Assembly: GCF_050433445.1 (NCBI RefSeq)
Contig: NZ_JBNPXF010000013.1
Span: 23,546-87,545 of the forward strand
From: Kroppenstedtia sanguinis
GTDB taxonomy: Bacteria > Bacillota > Bacilli > Thermoactinomycetales > DSM-45169
Length of the DNA: 64,000 nucleotides
Direction of reading: 5' to 3'
Of the stretch, positions 33,815 through 41,618 are shown piece after piece (within the stretch, counting starts at the first letter, position 1; every line of letters starts with the position of its first letter). The notes beneath the pieces are model-generated. The model was not told the origin of the DNA, did no database searches, and worked only from the letters and a program-made list of their open reading frames with translations. The position numbers were made by a program, and so were the translations under genes.

Positions 33815-34555
33815 CTATTGGCGTCGTGGCATGCTGACAGTAAATATATATCGCTCCTGTGGATACTTGGCATAGGTGATGAATAGAGGGCGCGAGTTGT
33901 AGGAATAGTTAATGCACTCCATATGAAGAACCGAGGACGTCGAATCGATTTGTAGCCAGTCAGCCTCCTCCGGATTAACCTGTGTTACCTCCAGTGAAAT
34001 ATTCCCATAGCTGATCGGGTGTTGATATACATTTTCAACTAAATGGTATAGTGATTCACGGGCCAAATCCTGCTGAGCCAGTTTCGGACACAAGTTTTCA
34101 TCCATGTATACCGTTTCTAAAGACATGGGCATTTCATCTGCCAAGCGCAAACGGACCATTTTAAGAACACGGTTATGGGGAGACAATCCCAGTTGTACCT
34201 GCAGTTTATGATCCGGTTGTATATTCGACTGAATATCGATCAATTGGGAAGAAGGATGTTTCCCCTTGGCTTTCATCTGTTCCGAAAAACTGGTCAAAAT
34301 CGTCAATTCATATTGAGACCGGGTGTTTTGTACAAAGGTCCCTTTTCCCTGCTGACGATACAAAAGTCCTTCATTGATTAACAGTTGCAACGCCTGACGC
34401 AGGGTTTGCCGACTGACGCCGAGATCTTTACTCAATATGGGTTCCGGTGGCAATTGGGTACCCGGCTTCCAGATTTCCGAGTCAATTTTAAGTTTGATCC
34501 ATTCATATATTTGTTGATATAAAGGAAGCTCCCCTGTCCGTTCAAATGTATCCAT
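33815..34555 (-). CDS. GntR/HutC-family regulator with UTRA domain
   Basis: 246 residues. The N-terminal winged helix has PLYQQIYEWIKLKI, QLPPEPILSKDLGVSRQTLRQALQLL and RQQGKGTFV. The C-terminal ~160 residues are a UTRA ligand-binding fold, with LRLADEMPMSLETVYMDE and RPLFITYAKYPQERYIF. HutC-type members bind phosphosugars or amino sugars. ATG 34555 follows AGGAG. It is likely the repressor of the permease-aldolase operon whose promoter carries a double TGTACGTACA palindrome. It has TATAAT-containing promoter sequence upstream. Confidence 0.9.
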   Translation of the reverse strand: MDTFERTGELPLYQQIYEWIKLKIDSEIWKPGTQLPPEPILSKDLGVSRQTLRQALQLLINEGLLYRQQGKGTFVQNTRSQYELTILTSFSEQMKAKGKHPSSQLIDIQSNIQPDHKLQVQLGLSPHNRVLKMVRLRLADEMPMSLETVYMDENLCPKLAQQDLARESLYHLVENVYQHPISYGNISLEVTQVNPEEADWLQIDSTSSVLHMECINYSYNSRPLFITYAKYPQERYIFTVSMPRRQ

Positions 34556-34598
34556 ATCCGATACTCCTAACCATTGATTATATAAGTTCTATTATACT

Positions 34599-34642
34599 AA
34601 AAAACCCTCCAAGCTGGTCTTTGATCCGAACAGCATGGAGGG
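34599..34642 (-). terminator. Terminator between aldolase operon and GntR gene
   Basis: On the minus strand CCCTCCATGCTG pairs with CAGCTTGGAGGG (one mismatch) and is followed by TTTTTT. It isolates gntR from the upstream operon. Confidence 0.85.
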
Positions 34643-34697
34643 AGAGAATATTTCATGCACAATAAAGGATTCCGCACATGAAGTTAACAGGGAAAAA

Positions 34698-34905
34698 CTA
34701 GGCGTATTGATTAGCCATATTTTTAGTCAGGAAATACGGTCGGGATGGTGGGACGGTGAAGGGCCTTTGCGCTTTTTGCAAGAGATCGGAGCCGTCCCAC
34801 CATCCCTGTCCCCTCAAGCCATATTTTACGATGGGGCGAGGGGAAGAACGAGCGATAGGATCGTTTCGTCCCCATCATCTACTTTAGGGTTCATCAACAG
34901 CCCTG
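34698..34905 (-). repeat. MITE-like repeat family 1, copy E (inverted)
   Basis: Read on the minus strand it starts CAGGGCTGTTGATGAACCC and ends CTAATCAATACGCCTAG, with GGGATGGTGGGACGG paired to CCGTCCCACCATCCC. It lies between the aldolase gene and its terminator. Confidence 0.8.
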
Positions 34906-34929
34906 GGGAAAACCATTCTCGATACACCT

Positions 34930-35769
34930 TTATCGAGAGATAAATTTTTTGACCACTTGCTGAGCTGATTCTTGTACCATTTGATCGATCGATGTTCCGA
35001 CAACCATAATATGAACACCTGTCTTGCGAAACGCGGAGTAGTTCGTCGTATTGATTCCTCCCTCAGCCAGGGTCGGTACGGACACGGAGGAGATCAATGC
35101 CTCCAATCGTTCTTTGATGATCTCGGGAATTTCGCCTGCTTTGACTCCATCGTAACTCATACCAGTCATCAGACCGATCATATCCACACCGATATTTTCC
35201 ATTTGCTTAGCCGCTTGCGCCACTTCATCCGCAGTTCGGGCGGGAATTCCGAAGGGATGTTTATCATCGGGATGTGCGATGTAAGCATCGACCAGCAAAC
35301 CGTAGTAGTGTGCCTTTTGTACAATTTCCTTCAGATCGCGTAGATCACACTTGTGTGTATGCAACCCGTCGGTTCCTGCCCGGGAAATCTGATAAAAATC
35401 TTCGTCGGCAATTGGAACCGGCATCGTCTCTGTAAAACCGCCGGGCACACCTACTGTAATAAAAGGCTCTTCCCCAACCACACTGCGAACGCCACGCACC
35501 ACTCCGACCATCTCGGAAAAATCGACATCATGCCTGACGTGTTCTGCATCATGCATGCTTGTCACACCTTGATGCCCCCGAGCGAGTGCCACTGCGGGAT
35601 GATTTGGTTCCAACATTTTCACCCCAGCATCGATCACCGCTTTCGCGATTCTCGCGTCATCCCCGGTGATCCCGGTACTTAAAATCGTTTGTCCCCCATG
35701 CTCCTCAATCGCATTCCACACTTTTTCAATGGCGATCTTCCGTTTTCTCTCCATATCTCCTGTAAACAT
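34930..35769 (-). CDS. TIM-barrel aldolase-like protein (KDPG-type lyase superfamily?)
   Basis: 279 residues that read as an eight-stranded beta/alpha barrel. TILSTGITGDDARIAKAVIDAGVKMLEPNHP is an early strand-loop. FITVGVPGGFTET, GTDGLHTHKCDL and MIGLMTGMSYDG are later strands. VPTLAEGGINTTNYSAFRKTGVHIMVVGTSI has the standard phosphate-binding GG and GT loops. This points to a phosphosugar lyase or isomerase, possibly KDPG/KDGP-aldolase-like, but I cannot name the reaction. It begins 6 bp after the EIIC-like gene, so the two are co-transcribed. Confidence 0.65.
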   Translation of the reverse strand: MFTGDMERKRKIAIEKVWNAIEEHGGQTILSTGITGDDARIAKAVIDAGVKMLEPNHPAVALARGHQGVTSMHDAEHVRHDVDFSEMVGVVRGVRSVVGEEPFITVGVPGGFTETMPVPIADEDFYQISRAGTDGLHTHKCDLRDLKEIVQKAHYYGLLVDAYIAHPDDKHPFGIPARTADEVAQAAKQMENIGVDMIGLMTGMSYDGVKAGEIPEIIKERLEALISSVSVPTLAEGGINTTNYSAFRKTGVHIMVVGTSIDQMVQESAQQVVKKFISR

Positions 35770-35775
35770 ACATCA

Positions 35776-37347
35776 TCACTCCTGGCTGTTGTTTGTTTTA
35801 TTCTGACTCCATTTATTTGCGATGAGGGTAATCACAAATGAACTTACAAATCCCACGGCCATCGCGATCAATTGCCCCGTGATATTGTTGGACAAAAATG
35901 GAGAGACCAGGGAAGGCACGTAGGCTGTTCCTCTGACATCAAACAGTCCCACCAGCATGCCAGCCAATCCCGCTGAGCCGATCGCTCCGGCAAAAACCAC
36001 TTTGTTGGAGAACATGAAGGGATAGGCTGCCTCGACAAAAGTCCCGAAACCCATATTGATCAAAAACCCAGGTGTGGCCAAGGCTGCTTCCCCTTTTTTT
36101 CGAGGAGCGATCATGTTTGCCAAGGTGATTCCCGCCGATACCATGACCAGTCCGGTCATATCGACAGCTCCCAGAAAACTGTTCCCGGCTTTCTCCATTT
36201 CAAGCAGTACAATCGGCAAAATAGCCGCATGATAAACCCCGCCGAGAATAGCAGGCCAAATCAAGAGCCCCGCCACCAATCCCGCTAGTAATGGGCTTAA
36301 AGCAATCGTATATTCAATCAATTCCCGAATGGCTTGACCCGCTTGCAAAGCCAAGGGTGCGATCAGAAAATATGCAAACAAACCGGCGATAATACCCGCT
36401 AGCCCACCTGCAGCAATATTGATAGTGGTTGTAGGAAAATTCCAGTCGACGCACTTTTTAAAGAGATAAGTTACGAGAACCCCGGCCAGAATCCCTGCGA
36501 TAATACCACCGATAATTCCACCATCTACGGATAATACCCCTGCGATGATCCCAGCAACGATAGCCACTTCATCCAAACCAGATATTTGTCTAGCCGCAAT
36601 GGCAGCCAACATGACTGGCAACGCTTTGATCAAGATATCAAAAACATCGCCCAAACCGGATAAACCCGGTATTTTACTCAAAGCGAGGATGATCGCCAAA
36701 GAAATAAATCCCGGCAAGGCAGCCAACATAATGCCTCTGAATTGAATTCGCTTCAGCGGATTGTCAGCGATTTCCGTATTGGATTGACCAATGGACGGTC
36801 GGTAGTCGATCCCCCAATACTTGCTCAGGGAACTGACAAAGGAGATCGCGCGAGTACGATTGGTCGTCCCTGTGGTTCCCGATGTGGCGATCACTTTGCC
36901 ACCTTTCGAGCTGGTGATAGCCATAGATGTACCACCTGTACCCACAATCGGTACTTCATTCCGGGTGGCCGCTGCGATCGCTTCTTTGTTCGTCCCGTCC
37001 GGATCGGCACTCATCAAGATGATGCCATCGATGTCGCCATCATCAATCGCTTGAGCCACCTCTTGGTCAACTTTTACTGCTTGTTCGTTTACTTCCTTCA
37101 GTGTCCCAGAAAACACAACTTGGACAGCCTGTGTCGCAGAATCCCAGGTATAGAGGTCTGCCGGTGTCGTCTCCTTGATTTTATCCATGGATGCTTTCGC
37201 ACCAATAAATTGAATCCAAGCCACATCCATTTCGGCACGATCACACTGAGCATGGATTTCTCCCAGTAACTTCACCGGATCACTACCGCCGAGACTATAC
37301 AGGTTCCCACCACTGCTCCCTAGTATGGCAACTCTTTTGTTACTCAA
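35776..37347 (-). CDS. EIIC-like permease with N-terminal soluble domain
   Basis: 523 residues. The N-terminal ~175 residues are a soluble Rossmann-like domain: RVAILGSSGGNLYSLGG, GIILMSADPDGTNKEAIAAA, VPIVGTGGTSMAI and KVIATSGTTGTTNRTRAI. About ten hydrophobic segments follow, resembling a fructose-type EIIC: ISGLDEVAIVAGIIAGVL, SVDGGIIGGIIAGILAG and PGFLINMGFGTFVEAAYPFMFSN. No EIIB cysteine or EIIA histidine motif is present and no such genes lie nearby. The transport mechanism is therefore unclear. Substrate is probably a sugar or its derivative handled by the co-transcribed aldolase-like protein. Confidence 0.7.
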   Translation of the reverse strand: MSNKRVAILGSSGGNLYSLGGSDPVKLLGEIHAQCDRAEMDVAWIQFIGAKASMDKIKETTPADLYTWDSATQAVQVVFSGTLKEVNEQAVKVDQEVAQAIDDGDIDGIILMSADPDGTNKEAIAAATRNEVPIVGTGGTSMAITSSKGGKVIATSGTTGTTNRTRAISFVSSLSKYWGIDYRPSIGQSNTEIADNPLKRIQFRGIMLAALPGFISLAIILALSKIPGLSGLGDVFDILIKALPVMLAAIAARQISGLDEVAIVAGIIAGVLSVDGGIIGGIIAGILAGVLVTYLFKKCVDWNFPTTTINIAAGGLAGIIAGLFAYFLIAPLALQAGQAIRELIEYTIALSPLLAGLVAGLLIWPAILGGVYHAAILPIVLLEMEKAGNSFLGAVDMTGLVMVSAGITLANMIAPRKKGEAALATPGFLINMGFGTFVEAAYPFMFSNKVVFAGAIGSAGLAGMLVGLFDVRGTAYVPSLVSPFLSNNITGQLIAMAVGFVSSFVITLIANKWSQNKTNNSQE

Positions 37348-37360
37348 GACGCTCCCCCCT

Positions 37361-37405
37361 TTACAGTTAATGTACGTACAATTATTGTACGTACATTAAC
37401 TGTAA
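37361..37405 (-). promoter_or_regulatory. 22-bp perfect inverted repeat, probable GntR double operator
   Basis: Bases 37361-37382 and 37384-37405 are exact reverse complements with a single T between them. Each arm contains its own palindrome, TGTACGTACA, so there are two nested sites whose centres are 17 bp apart. The repeat starts 14 bp before the permease start codon. It fits GntR/HutC binding and would block transcription initiation or early elongation. Confidence 0.75.
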
Positions 37406-37556
37406 GCGATTTCATCCAGCTTGTCAAGAACACCCGTAAAGCCTTTCAATAGGTTGGACTGTGACTGGAGAGCAATCCGTCTGATTCACGATCCTTCAAG
37501 GCCATAGTCTTCTGTAGAATCATGCTGATTAGCAATATTTAGGTAGAGCGATCCTG

Positions 37557-37717
37557 CTAGTGCCCCTTCAGAGAAGATTGTGTGGAAAATCACAGTAAGG
37601 CGAGGACGGTGAGGATTTGATTCGCCTTTGCGCTCTTTGCAAGAGATCGGAGCTGCCTCACCGTCCTGCCCCCGCCATACTGAAATACAAGATCAAAGTT
37701 GCCTGAAGGGGCACTAG
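37557..37717. repeat. MITE-like repeat family 2, copy a (complete)
   Basis: 161 bp with perfect 15-bp terminal inverted repeats CTAGTGCCCCTTCAG/CTGAAGGGGCACTAG. Inner imperfect pairs follow (GGACGGTGAGG against CCTCACCGTCC). The centre is GCCTTTGCGCTCTTTGCAAG then AGATCGGAGC, the same core as family 1. CTAG at both ends could be a target duplication or part of the terminus. Confidence 0.8.
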
Positions 37718-37840
37718 AAACGTTGAGACTTCCAGCGTTTGTAGACGGTCGAGATCAAAGTGGGACAAACCATTTAAGGAAAGACGGTTCCCTCTGGTTA
37801 GACAAACAAGATCCTGTCCCGAGTAAAAACATCGGTGAGA

Positions 37841-37908
37841 GGGAGGGGTTTCACATGGAATGACTTTGGCTCGTCAGACATCCCCGCTGGGTAGAATGGA
37901 TATTTGCA
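37841..37908 (-). repeat. Repeat family 3, copy C (one arm)
   Basis: Reverse complement contains GACGAGCCAAAGTC, TCCATGTGAAACCCC and TCCCTCTC, matching 63719-63756. It is part of the gene-poor stretch 37406-38128, in which I otherwise see no gene. Confidence 0.55.
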
Positions 37909-38128
37909 ATTCAGGGCCTCAGCCTGTTTTCTGATTGACCCACATCCCTGAGCGCTGTATACGAGTGTGGGCCGGGTTCTGCAGAATCGAATTCCCCCGT
38001 TCTTTTGATTATGAAGGAGAAATAGACATATCTTTAGGCTGTCCCGGTCTTAGTATTTACATTTACAGCCGCTTATTGTAATATGTCACTCATACCTAAA
38101 ACCAACTAAATGAATCGGATAAGGTGGT

Positions 38129-39394
38129 GTGATTCTTTTGTCTATTTCAACTTCTGCTGCCCAACCCTTGGGCACCCAGAGGCCTCTTCCCTCTGCACCG
38201 GCTCTTTCTTCCCCTCAGTTTGGGGTACTGGCCATCGCGGTCATTGCTATCGGCGGACTGGGTGCGATGATCAACGGAACCCAAGGGTTGAAACAGTGCC
38301 TACTATTCACCATCGGTCTACTACTGGGATTTACTCTGTATCATGCCCGGTTCGGGTTCACTTCGGCTTTTCGCCAGTTGCTCTCGGTGGGACAGGGAGC
38401 CGGCTTACGCGCTCATATGCTGATGCTGGCCGTCGCCTCCACTCTGTTTGCCTTGATCTTCTCCTCTGGATTCAGCTTCTTTGGGGTGCATCCCCAGCCC
38501 TCCGTCTCCCCCCTCAGTCTCAGCCTCCTCGTCGGAGCCTTTCTGTTTGGGATCGGGATGCAGTTGGGAGGAGGTTGTGCTTCCGGAACCTTGTACGCTG
38601 TAGGGGGCGGGAGCGCACCTGTCTTCATTACCCTGATCGCCTTTATCGCCGGATCGGTACTGGGCGCCTGGCATTGGGGCTTCTGGACTCAAGAAGTTCC
38701 TTCCTTGCCTCCAGTCTCCCTGGCGGAAACCACCGGCCTGGGCTATGGTGGCGCTTGGATTTTACAGATGGCGCTCTTCGCTGCCATCGCCGGAATCACG
38801 GTCCTCATCGGTCGCAAGAGACGCCCGCCAATGATCAAGCCACTCCCCACCGCCAAGGGATGGAGACGGTTGCTCCGGGGATCCTGGCCCTTGTGGGCGG
38901 CGGCGGTGGGTTTGGCAGTCTTGAATGCCCTCACCCTCACCATCAAAGGAGAACCCTGGGGGATCACCTCCGCCTTCGTCCTGTGGGGATCCAAATTCAT
39001 GCAATGGATCGGGATCGATGTCACCCATTGGGCCTATTGGTCCGGCGAAAAAGGCGCCGTCTTAAGTAAGCCTGTCACAGCTGATGCCACCAGCGTGATG
39101 AACTTCGGCATCATCCTCGGCGCTATGACAGCGGCGGCCGCTGCTGGAACCTATGCCATTCGCAAGGTCCGCGGACGGGTCGCTCTCGCCTCGGTGATCG
39201 GAGGTCTGATGATGGGTTATGGTGCCCGACTCGCCTACGGATGTAACATCGGAGCTTTCTTCAGCGGCATCGCTTCTTTTAGTCTTCATGGTTGGGTTTG
39301 GATCGGGATGGCCCTGCTGGGAACCACCGTCGGCCTCCCACTGCGCAGGCTCTTCGGCATGAAGAATCCCAAGCCCGATGATTCCGTCTGTTAA
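38129..39394 (+). CDS. YeeE/YedE (TsuA-type) thiosulfate/sulfur transporter
   Basis: 421 residues with about ten hydrophobic helices. The two half-repeats carry the cysteine motifs of this family: GMQLGGGCASGTLYAVGGG in the first half and GYGARLAYGCNIGAFFSGIASFSLHGW in the second. In TsuA such cysteines relay thiosulfate through the membrane. The GTG start at 38129 follows AAGGTGG. No TusA- or rhodanese-like gene accompanies it, unlike many relatives. It is a single gene with a strong terminator. Confidence 0.9.
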   Translation: MILLSISTSAAQPLGTQRPLPSAPALSSPQFGVLAIAVIAIGGLGAMINGTQGLKQCLLFTIGLLLGFTLYHARFGFTSAFRQLLSVGQGAGLRAHMLMLAVASTLFALIFSSGFSFFGVHPQPSVSPLSLSLLVGAFLFGIGMQLGGGCASGTLYAVGGGSAPVFITLIAFIAGSVLGAWHWGFWTQEVPSLPPVSLAETTGLGYGGAWILQMALFAAIAGITVLIGRKRRPPMIKPLPTAKGWRRLLRGSWPLWAAAVGLAVLNALTLTIKGEPWGITSAFVLWGSKFMQWIGIDVTHWAYWSGEKGAVLSKPVTADATSVMNFGIILGAMTAAAAAGTYAIRKVRGRVALASVIGGLMMGYGARLAYGCNIGAFFSGIASFSLHGWVWIGMALLGTTVGLPLRRLFGMKNPKPDDSVC

Positions 39395-39426
39395 AAAACC
39401 GATCCCTAATGGGGGATCGGTTTTTT
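39393..39426 (+). terminator. Terminator between the YeeE gene and msrA
   Basis: AAAAAACCGATCCC (39393-39406) and GGGATCGGTTTTTT (39413-39426), a 14-bp perfect stem; can serve both convergent genes. Confidence 0.95.
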
Positions 39427-39458
39427 CATGGATCTACATCTGAGCGACTTCCCAATGA

Positions 39459-39929
39459 TCAGATGTGACAGGAGGATTGTCCTCGCTTCTCGAGGTAACG
39501 TTGATGATACTCCTCCGCACGGTAAAAGGGGGCAGCCGGTACAATCTGGGTCACCAAAGGATCTTTCCATTTACCTGAGGTTTCCAACTCCTGTTTGGAT
39601 TTTTCCGCTGCTTCCTTTTGTTCCGGCGAATGATAAAAGATCACAGACCGGTACTGGGTACCGAGATCTGGACCCTGCCGGTTCAGCGTGGTCGGGTTAT
39701 GATTCTCCCAAAACACCCAAAGCAATTCCTCATAGCTGACCTGCGAAGGATCATACTCCAGATCCACCACTTCAGCATGACCCGTTCGGTCGGTACAGAC
39801 CTCCTCATAAGTGGGGTTTTCTGTGGTCCCCCCCATATATCCGACAGCCGTGGAGGTGACACCTTTTATCTGGCGAAAGAACTCCTCCACGCCCCAAAAA
39901 CATCCTGCTCCAAATGTGGCTCGTGCCAT
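39459..39929 (-). CDS. msrA: Peptide methionine sulfoxide reductase A
   Basis: 156 residues with the catalytic GAGCFWGVEEFF (Cys10) right after the start. TAVGYMGGTTENPTYEEVCTDRTGHAEVVDLEYDP and HNPTTLNRQGPDLGTQYRSVIFY complete the MsrA signature. It reduces methionine-S-sulfoxide in proteins. ATG 39929 is behind AAAGGAG; the longer upstream frame lacks support. No msrB is adjacent. Confidence 0.95.
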   Translation of the reverse strand: MARATFGAGCFWGVEEFFRQIKGVTSTAVGYMGGTTENPTYEEVCTDRTGHAEVVDLEYDPSQVSYEELLWVFWENHNPTTLNRQGPDLGTQYRSVIFYHSPEQKEAAEKSKQELETSGKWKDPLVTQIVPAAPFYRAEEYHQRYLEKRGQSSCHI

Positions 39930-40045
39930 CAGACAACACTCCTTTTCCATCACCGGGCATCTTCCGGTTTCTTCTTATCCTACCCAAGGATGAGTCCGGC
40001 GACAATCCCTCCACGAAAAACTATCATAGAACCTTTCGCTCTATT

Positions 40046-40327
40046 TTATAATTTCCAAGAAATCTTATAACTCAATTCAAAAAGCGTTACTGATATCACC
40101 CGCGGTTGCGCGACCATTTGGCGATCTGTAACAGGAGGGCGACGGCATTCGCACATATTCCCTGAACTGGAATAGGCTATGGTCATAACCCGAAACCCGA
40201 CTGTTTCACGCGGTTCCACAAATTCATGGTATAGATGAGCATAATCCTGTGGATACTTGGATGTCTCAACCGTAATATTCCTCACATCCTGGTTTGCATG
40301 GGAATAGGAATATGGGTGTTCGCTCAT
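40046..40327 (-). CDS. Hypothetical protein, 93 aa
   Basis: Open frame from ATG 40327 with no obvious ribosome site, divergent from the first germination-type gene. It has no signal or membrane segment. It contains MCECRRPP, a possible metal or disulfide pair, and ends ISVTLFELSYKISWKL. I do not recognise it. Its position beside the GerP-like cluster hints at a spore protein, but it may not be a gene at all. Confidence 0.4.
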   Translation of the reverse strand: MSEHPYSYSHANQDVRNITVETSKYPQDYAHLYHEFVEPRETVGFRVMTIAYSSSGNMCECRRPPVTDRQMVAQPRVISVTLFELSYKISWKL

Positions 40328-40368
40328 TTCACAAGGGAATTTATAAGGAGAATGGAGGAACTTTTTTC

Positions 40369-40614
40369 ATGGCCACCCTTACATCTTTTAATATGATAAA
40401 CGTGGGCTCTTTGCAAAACGACTCCGGCGTGTTTATCGGCCAAAATAACCAACCTGGCTGGGACTCCCACCAAAAGCAAAATTCAGCAAATTTAATGTAC
40501 GGTTTTTTTAACACATATCCAGGAAATCTCAACGCTATTTCCGATAACGATGCCATAGACTCCCCAATCAACGACCAGGACATTAAAGGCGGATCAACCC
40601 TGCAAGGGGTATAG
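40369..40614 (+). CDS. GerPA/GerPF-type spore germination protein
   Basis: 81 residues. The family form is an N-terminal strand pair (FNMINVGSLQNDSGVFIGQNNQPGWDSHQKQN), a glycine and asparagine-rich middle and an acidic end (DNDAIDSPINDQDI). GerP proteins lie in or under the inner coat and allow germinants to reach the inner-membrane receptors. ATG 40369, with AAGGAG and GGAGG upstream. It is 10 bp from the next paralogue, in the same operon. Confidence 0.75.
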   Translation: MATLTSFNMINVGSLQNDSGVFIGQNNQPGWDSHQKQNSANLMYGFFNTYPGNLNAISDNDAIDSPINDQDIKGGSTLQGV

Positions 40615-40624
40615 GAGAATCGAT

Positions 40625-40873
40625 ATGAGCAATCAAAACGAAAATGCTTTGGTCCAATTCGGAGACGTGTCTGTCACCGCGATTACAAACGCCAGCGGTG
40701 TATTCGTTGGAACGAATACACAATATGGTTGGGCCTCACACGAGAAAGAAAATGAGGCCTTCGGATTGATATTCGGAGATTGGAACGGCGTATACAGCAA
40801 CATCAATCTTCTCTTTGACAGCGATCTGATTGACGCGCCCATTCAAGATTCGGACTTATTCCACTCAAAGTGA
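40625..40873 (+). CDS. GerPA/GerPF-type spore germination protein
   Basis: 82 residues: VQFGDVSVTAITNASGVFVGTNTQYGW, ASHEKENEAFG, then LLFDSDLIDAPIQDSDL. It is closely similar in pattern to the preceding gene and to the minus-strand gene at 41619 (SNASGVFTGHNVQYGW, DSDLIDQWV). ATG 40625 follows GGAGAATCG. It converges with the frameshifted GerP-like gene, whose stop is only 2 bp away. Confidence 0.8.
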   Translation: MSNQNENALVQFGDVSVTAITNASGVFVGTNTQYGWASHEKENEAFGLIFGDWNGVYSNINLLFDSDLIDAPIQDSDLFHSK

Positions 40874-40875
40874 AA

Positions 40876-41174
40876 CTACTTGTGATGCCCCATCGCCCTT
40901 CGGGATGTATTCACGACCATCTCCTTCACCCAATCGGGAAGATCTGCGTCATCGGAAAGATTCAGCATATCAATTAACTCAGAATCCGTAACAGCTGACT
41001 GTGCTTCCGTTAACCGGTTGTGATCCCCCCCACCTCACCGAAACCTTGTGTATGTTTTTTGTAGTTGTCAAAATCCGTGGGCCAGTTATTCCCCAAATTG
41101 ACACAGGAAGCCCCTTCCACACTTCCGATACGGATGTGACCGATATAAAATGTCGGTGATAATAAGGTCGACAT
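40876..41174 (-). pseudogene. GerP-like spore protein, frameshifted at a G7 run
   Basis: From ATG 41174 the frame reads MSTLLSPTFYIGHIRIGSVEG, CVNLGNNWPTDFDNYKKHTQGFGEVGG and then stops early (TAA) with 54 residues. Adding one G to the seven-G run (41035-41041) continues it as DHNRLTEAQSAVTDSELIDML, then LPDWVKEMVVNTSRRAMGHHK, to a natural end at 40876. The 99-residue product fits a GerPB/PD-like coat protein with a helical tail. Whether the frameshift is real or a base-calling error cannot be decided here. Confidence 0.65.
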
Positions 41175-41193
41175 GGGGTTTTTCCCTCCCGAT

Positions 41194-41565
41194 TCATGGT
41201 GATGATCGTTTAAATTTGAAACAGTATCCGTCAGCTGTCTGATCCATATGGAATGAATCCCCGGTTGTGTGATTATCCTCTGCACGGTTCTTGAACTCGG
41301 TCTGTTTTTTCTCATCCTGAACGACACGGACACCAAAGTTGTTTCCCAGGTTCAGGGCCCCGCTCACCGTTTGAACATCAAGCTGATCCAGGCGAAAAGT
41401 GAGCCGTTCCAATACAGGCTGGTGAGCATGAAGATGCTCTATGTTCACCGTGTACTCAAAGTTTTTATGGGCTAATTTATCAAGTTTCTGTTCCACTCGA
41501 TCCAGTCGCTCCTGCATCTCTTTGCTCATGATTTCGGCTGTTTTTGCCCTGCGGCGTCTAAACAT
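41194..41565 (-). CDS. GerPC-like spore germination protein
   Basis: 123 residues. A basic N-terminus and a coiled coil (EMQERLDRVEQKLDKLAHKNFEY) precede VNIEHLHAHQPVLERLTFRLDQLDVQ and SGALNLGNNFG, the conserved end segment of GerPC. B. subtilis GerPC is about 200 residues, so this is a short version. It shares the GNN(F/W) motif with the next gene down. It lies 19 bp upstream of the frameshifted gene in the same minus-strand operon. Confidence 0.75.
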   Translation of the reverse strand: MFRRRRAKTAEIMSKEMQERLDRVEQKLDKLAHKNFEYTVNIEHLHAHQPVLERLTFRLDQLDVQTVSGALNLGNNFGVRVVQDEKKQTEFKNRAEDNHTTGDSFHMDQTADGYCFKFKRSSP

Positions 41566-41618
41566 GTGGATCGTCGGCCCTCACACAAAGATGGTTCCCC
41601 GCATAAAATAAAGTCATC

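Noticed and set aside
38110..39069. A 319-codon plus-strand frame overlapping the YeeE/YedE gene
   Set aside because: Cys/Arg/Trp-rich out-of-frame reading; the hydrophobic frame with paired cysteine motifs is the real gene.
40046..40327. GerPE identity for the 93-residue frame
   Set aside because: No GerPE sequence pattern could be recognised and the start has no ribosome site; kept only as a low-confidence hypothetical.
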